A stretch of DNA of 6,186 nucleotides from Nostoc sp. CHAB 5715 (GTDB lineage Bacteria > Cyanobacteriota > Cyanobacteriia > Cyanobacteriales > Nostocaceae): NCBI RefSeq assembly GCF_020829685.1, contig NZ_JAIVFR010000420.1:1-6186 (forward strand). The letters are read 5' to 3'. The notes below the pieces were generated by a model. The model worked only from the letters and a program-made list of their open reading frames with translations, searched no databases and had not been told where the DNA came from. Position 1 is the first letter of the stretch. Every line of letters begins with the position of its first letter. Position numbers and translations under genes: made by a program. Below, one piece after another: positions 4,780 to 6,186 of the stretch.

Positions 4780-5910
4780 TTATTCCTCATCTCGATATAA
4801 CTCTTGCAAGTCCTGTAACTGAGTCTTGCGGGAAATGCGGCGATATTTTTTACTTTCTAACTTGGGTTCGTATTGACTCTGCCCTTTGCCTTTGCTTTTT
4901 AACTTCATTGTAGATTCAGGATCAGCTTGTTGGTGCAGCTGAGTTTCATGAGCGATCGCATCATCCAAAAATTCTAAATAATGTTCATATCGTTCCCAGT
5001 CTCCCCGCACCACACACTCAGGCTCGTCTCGATGCAGACAATCACTAAACCGACAGCTAGCAACTGCTAACCGCTTTCTTGCTTCTGGGAAATAATGGAT
5101 TAATTCTTCTGGGTTACAATCCATATCCGGCTGATTAAAGCCAGGAGTATCTGCAAGCATTCCACCGCTAGGCAACTCAAATAATTCTATATGGCGAGTG
5201 GTATGACGACCACGAGCTAGTTTGCCAGAAACTTCTCCTACTCGCAGCCCAAGAGAGTCAATCAGGGAATTAATCAAGCTGGATTTACCCACGCCGGAAG
5301 GCCCAGCAATTACAGTAATTTTATTGCTCAAATATTTAGCTGCTTGGTCAGTATTTATACCATTTTTGACGCTGATAAATATTGGTTCATAGCCCCAACT
5401 AAGTAGGCGATCGCTAATTTGCTGCTGTTCCTGCTGTGTAATTAAATCACTTTTATTCAAACATAAAAGTACATCTAAGCCAGTAGACTCAGCCTTAATC
5501 AGAAACCGACTCAGTTGATAAGGTTCCAAAGGTGGATCGGCAACGGCAAATACCAATAGGATTTGGTTAACATTGGCGATCGCCGGACGATCCAATTCAC
5601 TTTGGCGGGGTAAAACATCAGCGATCGCTCCCCGTCCCCCAGCCCAATCTGGTTCTTCTACCACAACGCGATCGCCTACCATCACCTGTTGTCCGATTTT
5701 TTTCAGGCGTGTTCGGCGAGTACAGAGGAGGAGGAGGGGATGAGGGGGATGGGGAAGATGAGGAGGATCTTGCTCCCTCATCTCCCTTATCTTCCTTATC
5801 TCCCTTATCTCCCCATCCTCTTGATCCAGCTGTACTCGGTAAAAATTAGCCTGCACGGCCACCACCGTACCCAATAACTGTCCAGTTGCAGCAAAATTTT
5901 CCCCTGTCAT
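4780..5910 (-). CDS. rsgA: Ribosome small subunit-dependent GTPase A
   Basis: Seen: 376 aa with the circularly permuted G-motif order diagnostic of RsgA/YjeQ: G4 NKSD (152-155), G1 GPSGVGKSS (203-211), G2 RHTT (235-238), G3 DTPG (254-257), then a zinc knuckle C286-x4-C291-x-H293-x5-C299. The N-terminal OB domain runs to about residue 110. Known: a cytosolic GTPase that binds late 30S precursors and checks their maturation. Odd: the OB region is interrupted at about residues 32-58 by low-complexity sequence (GEIREIRKIREMREQ, then PPHLPHPPHP), fitting a repeat insertion; the flanks QANFYRVQLD and LLCTRRTRLKKIG read as continuous family sequence. Beyond the zinc knuckle there is a basic extension of about 55 residues. 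The ATG overlaps the tusA-like stop (ATGA), so translation is coupled. A decayed copy of its 3' region lies at 3063-3169. Confidence 0.96.
   Translation of the reverse strand: MTGENFAATGQLLGTVVAVQANFYRVQLDQEDGEIREIRKIREMREQDPPHLPHPPHPLLLLCTRRTRLKKIGQQVMVGDRVVVEEPDWAGGRGAIADVLPRQSELDRPAIANVNQILLVFAVADPPLEPYQLSRFLIKAESTGLDVLLCLNKSDLITQQEQQQISDRLLSWGYEPIFISVKNGINTDQAAKYLSNKITVIAGPSGVGKSSLINSLIDSLGLRVGEVSGKLARGRHTTRHIELFELPSGGMLADTPGFNQPDMDCNPEELIHYFPEARKRLAVASCRFSDCLHRDEPECVVRGDWERYEHYLEFLDDAIAHETQLHQQADPESTMKLKSKGKGQSQYEPKLESKKYRRISRKTQLQDLQELYRDEE
5407..5675. repeat. Cluster of four HIP1 octamers in rsgA
   Basis: GCGATCGC occurs at 5407-5414, 5576-5583, 5621-5628 and 5668-5675, with another in rsgA at 4952-4959 and one in the GH57 gene at 1409-1416. 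HIP1 is a highly over-represented palindrome in many cyanobacterial genomes, here the clearest taxonomic marker in the window. Confidence 0.9.
5724..5822. repeat. Purine/pyrimidine inverted repeat inserted in rsgA
   Basis: On the plus strand a purine-rich arm (about 5724-5768, GAGGAGGAGGGGATGAGG type) is followed by a pyrimidine-rich arm (about 5769-5822, CTCCCTCATCTCCCTTATC type). The arms are roughly complementary and could fold back on each other. Read on the coding strand, the pyrimidine arm is a 9-base repeat AGGGAGATA (four to five imperfect copies) encoding REI-RKI-REM-REQ, and the purine arm encodes PHL-PHP-PHP-LLLL. The whole stretch keeps the rsgA frame. Confidence 0.82.
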
Positions 5911-6164
5911 TGGCTAGCAACTGGACGGCGTACTAACAGAGAAAAATAACTAGTGCAGTTTGTAATTTGTTCCACCTGATAACCTGCCATTGTTAGACTA
6001 TCGGGAACCTGCTCAATCGGCTCACCAGGGTCTAGCCAGACTTCTAGTAAACCTCCCAATGGCATTTTCTCCAGACGTAGTTTTGTCCGCACAAAATTAA
6101 TTGGGCAAGGAGTGCCGCGTAAATCAAGTTGAGCATCAGGAGTTAAAAGAGAAGAGGGCTTCAT
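5907..6164 (-). CDS. TusA-family sulfur-carrier-like protein
   Basis: Seen: 85 aa, the usual size of TusA/SirA/YeeD-family proteins. The signature is LDLRGTPCPINFVRTKLRLE (13-32), with the single conserved cysteine C20 followed by P21. The next positions are Ile-Asn rather than the x-Pro of the classical CPxP motif. The second half (LLEVWLDPGEPIEQVPDSL, then GYQVEQI) follows the beta-alpha-beta pattern of the family. Known: TusA carries sulfur as a cysteine persulfide for tRNA thiolation and cofactor synthesis; members of this cyanobacterial type linked to rsgA have no established role. The ATG at 6164 is chosen, as a second ATG four bases upstream is out of frame. The stop overlaps the rsgA start (ATGA), a strong sign of a shared transcript. 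The promoter, if immediately upstream, lies outside the window. Confidence 0.88.
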   Translation of the reverse strand: MKPSSLLTPDAQLDLRGTPCPINFVRTKLRLEKMPLGGLLEVWLDPGEPIEQVPDSLTMAGYQVEQITNCTSYFSLLVRRPVASQ

Positions 6165-6186
6165 TCATTACTTAAATAAATTTCCC

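Noticed and set aside
5689..5877. Plus-strand 62-codon frame across the rsgA repeat insert
   Set aside because: It is open only because the purine/pyrimidine repeat lacks stops; LPHLPYLPYLP-type sequence is a repeat artefact antisense to rsgA.

Overview
The window comes from a cyanobacterium, most likely a filamentous Nostocales strain (Nostoc/Tolypothrix/Calothrix type). The evidence is six perfect HIP1 octamers (GCGATCGC, five of them in rsgA), the low-GC coding style, several Uma2-family proteins, a DUF6887/DUF6888 pair (both families known mainly from cyanobacteria), and intergenic repeats of the GTCCTGAGC/GAAGTGCGGGCTACGCC kind that are scattered through such genomes. The assignment is by recognition from memory; no search was run.

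Layout, left to right. (1) 63-749 (+): a long-form Uma2 protein, the only plus-strand gene, ending at a hairpin (777-803) against a convergent minus-strand block. (2) 1013-1204 and 832-1029 (-): two tiny overlapping genes, DUF6888 then DUF6887. The first has no ATG/GTG/TTG start and appears to begin at ATT behind a good Shine-Dalgarno. (3) 1278-2867 (-): a complete GH57 1,4-alpha-glucan branching-type enzyme with both catalytic residues, for glycogen metabolism. (4) 2868-3267: a 400-base stretch with no intact gene. It holds a terminator-like hairpin, a decayed copy of the 3' part of rsgA, and a composite intergenic repeat. (5) 4643-3882 and 3837-3268 (-): two Uma2 genes of different subtypes in tandem, bracketed by inverted copies of the intergenic repeat. 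(6) 6164-5907 and 5910-4780 (-): a TusA-family sulfur-carrier-like protein overlapping rsgA, the circularly permuted ribosome-assembly GTPase, by four bases (ATGA).

How the parts relate. The tusA-like/rsgA pair is clearly one translationally coupled unit. The window ends just upstream of it, where cyanobacteria often carry dnaJ (recalled from other genomes, not seen here). The Uma2 pair sits between the real rsgA 3' end and the decayed rsgA 3' fragment, which are direct repeats about 1.77 kb apart, so the Uma2 block looks like a later arrival behind rsgA. RsgA itself carries an in-frame low-complexity insert in its N-terminal OB region, made of 9-base repeats facing each other as an inverted repeat.

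I see no convincing wholly new multi-gene system. The points most worth a second look are the rsgA fragment with its Uma2 cassette, the ATT-initiated DUF6888, and the repeat insertion inside RsgA.
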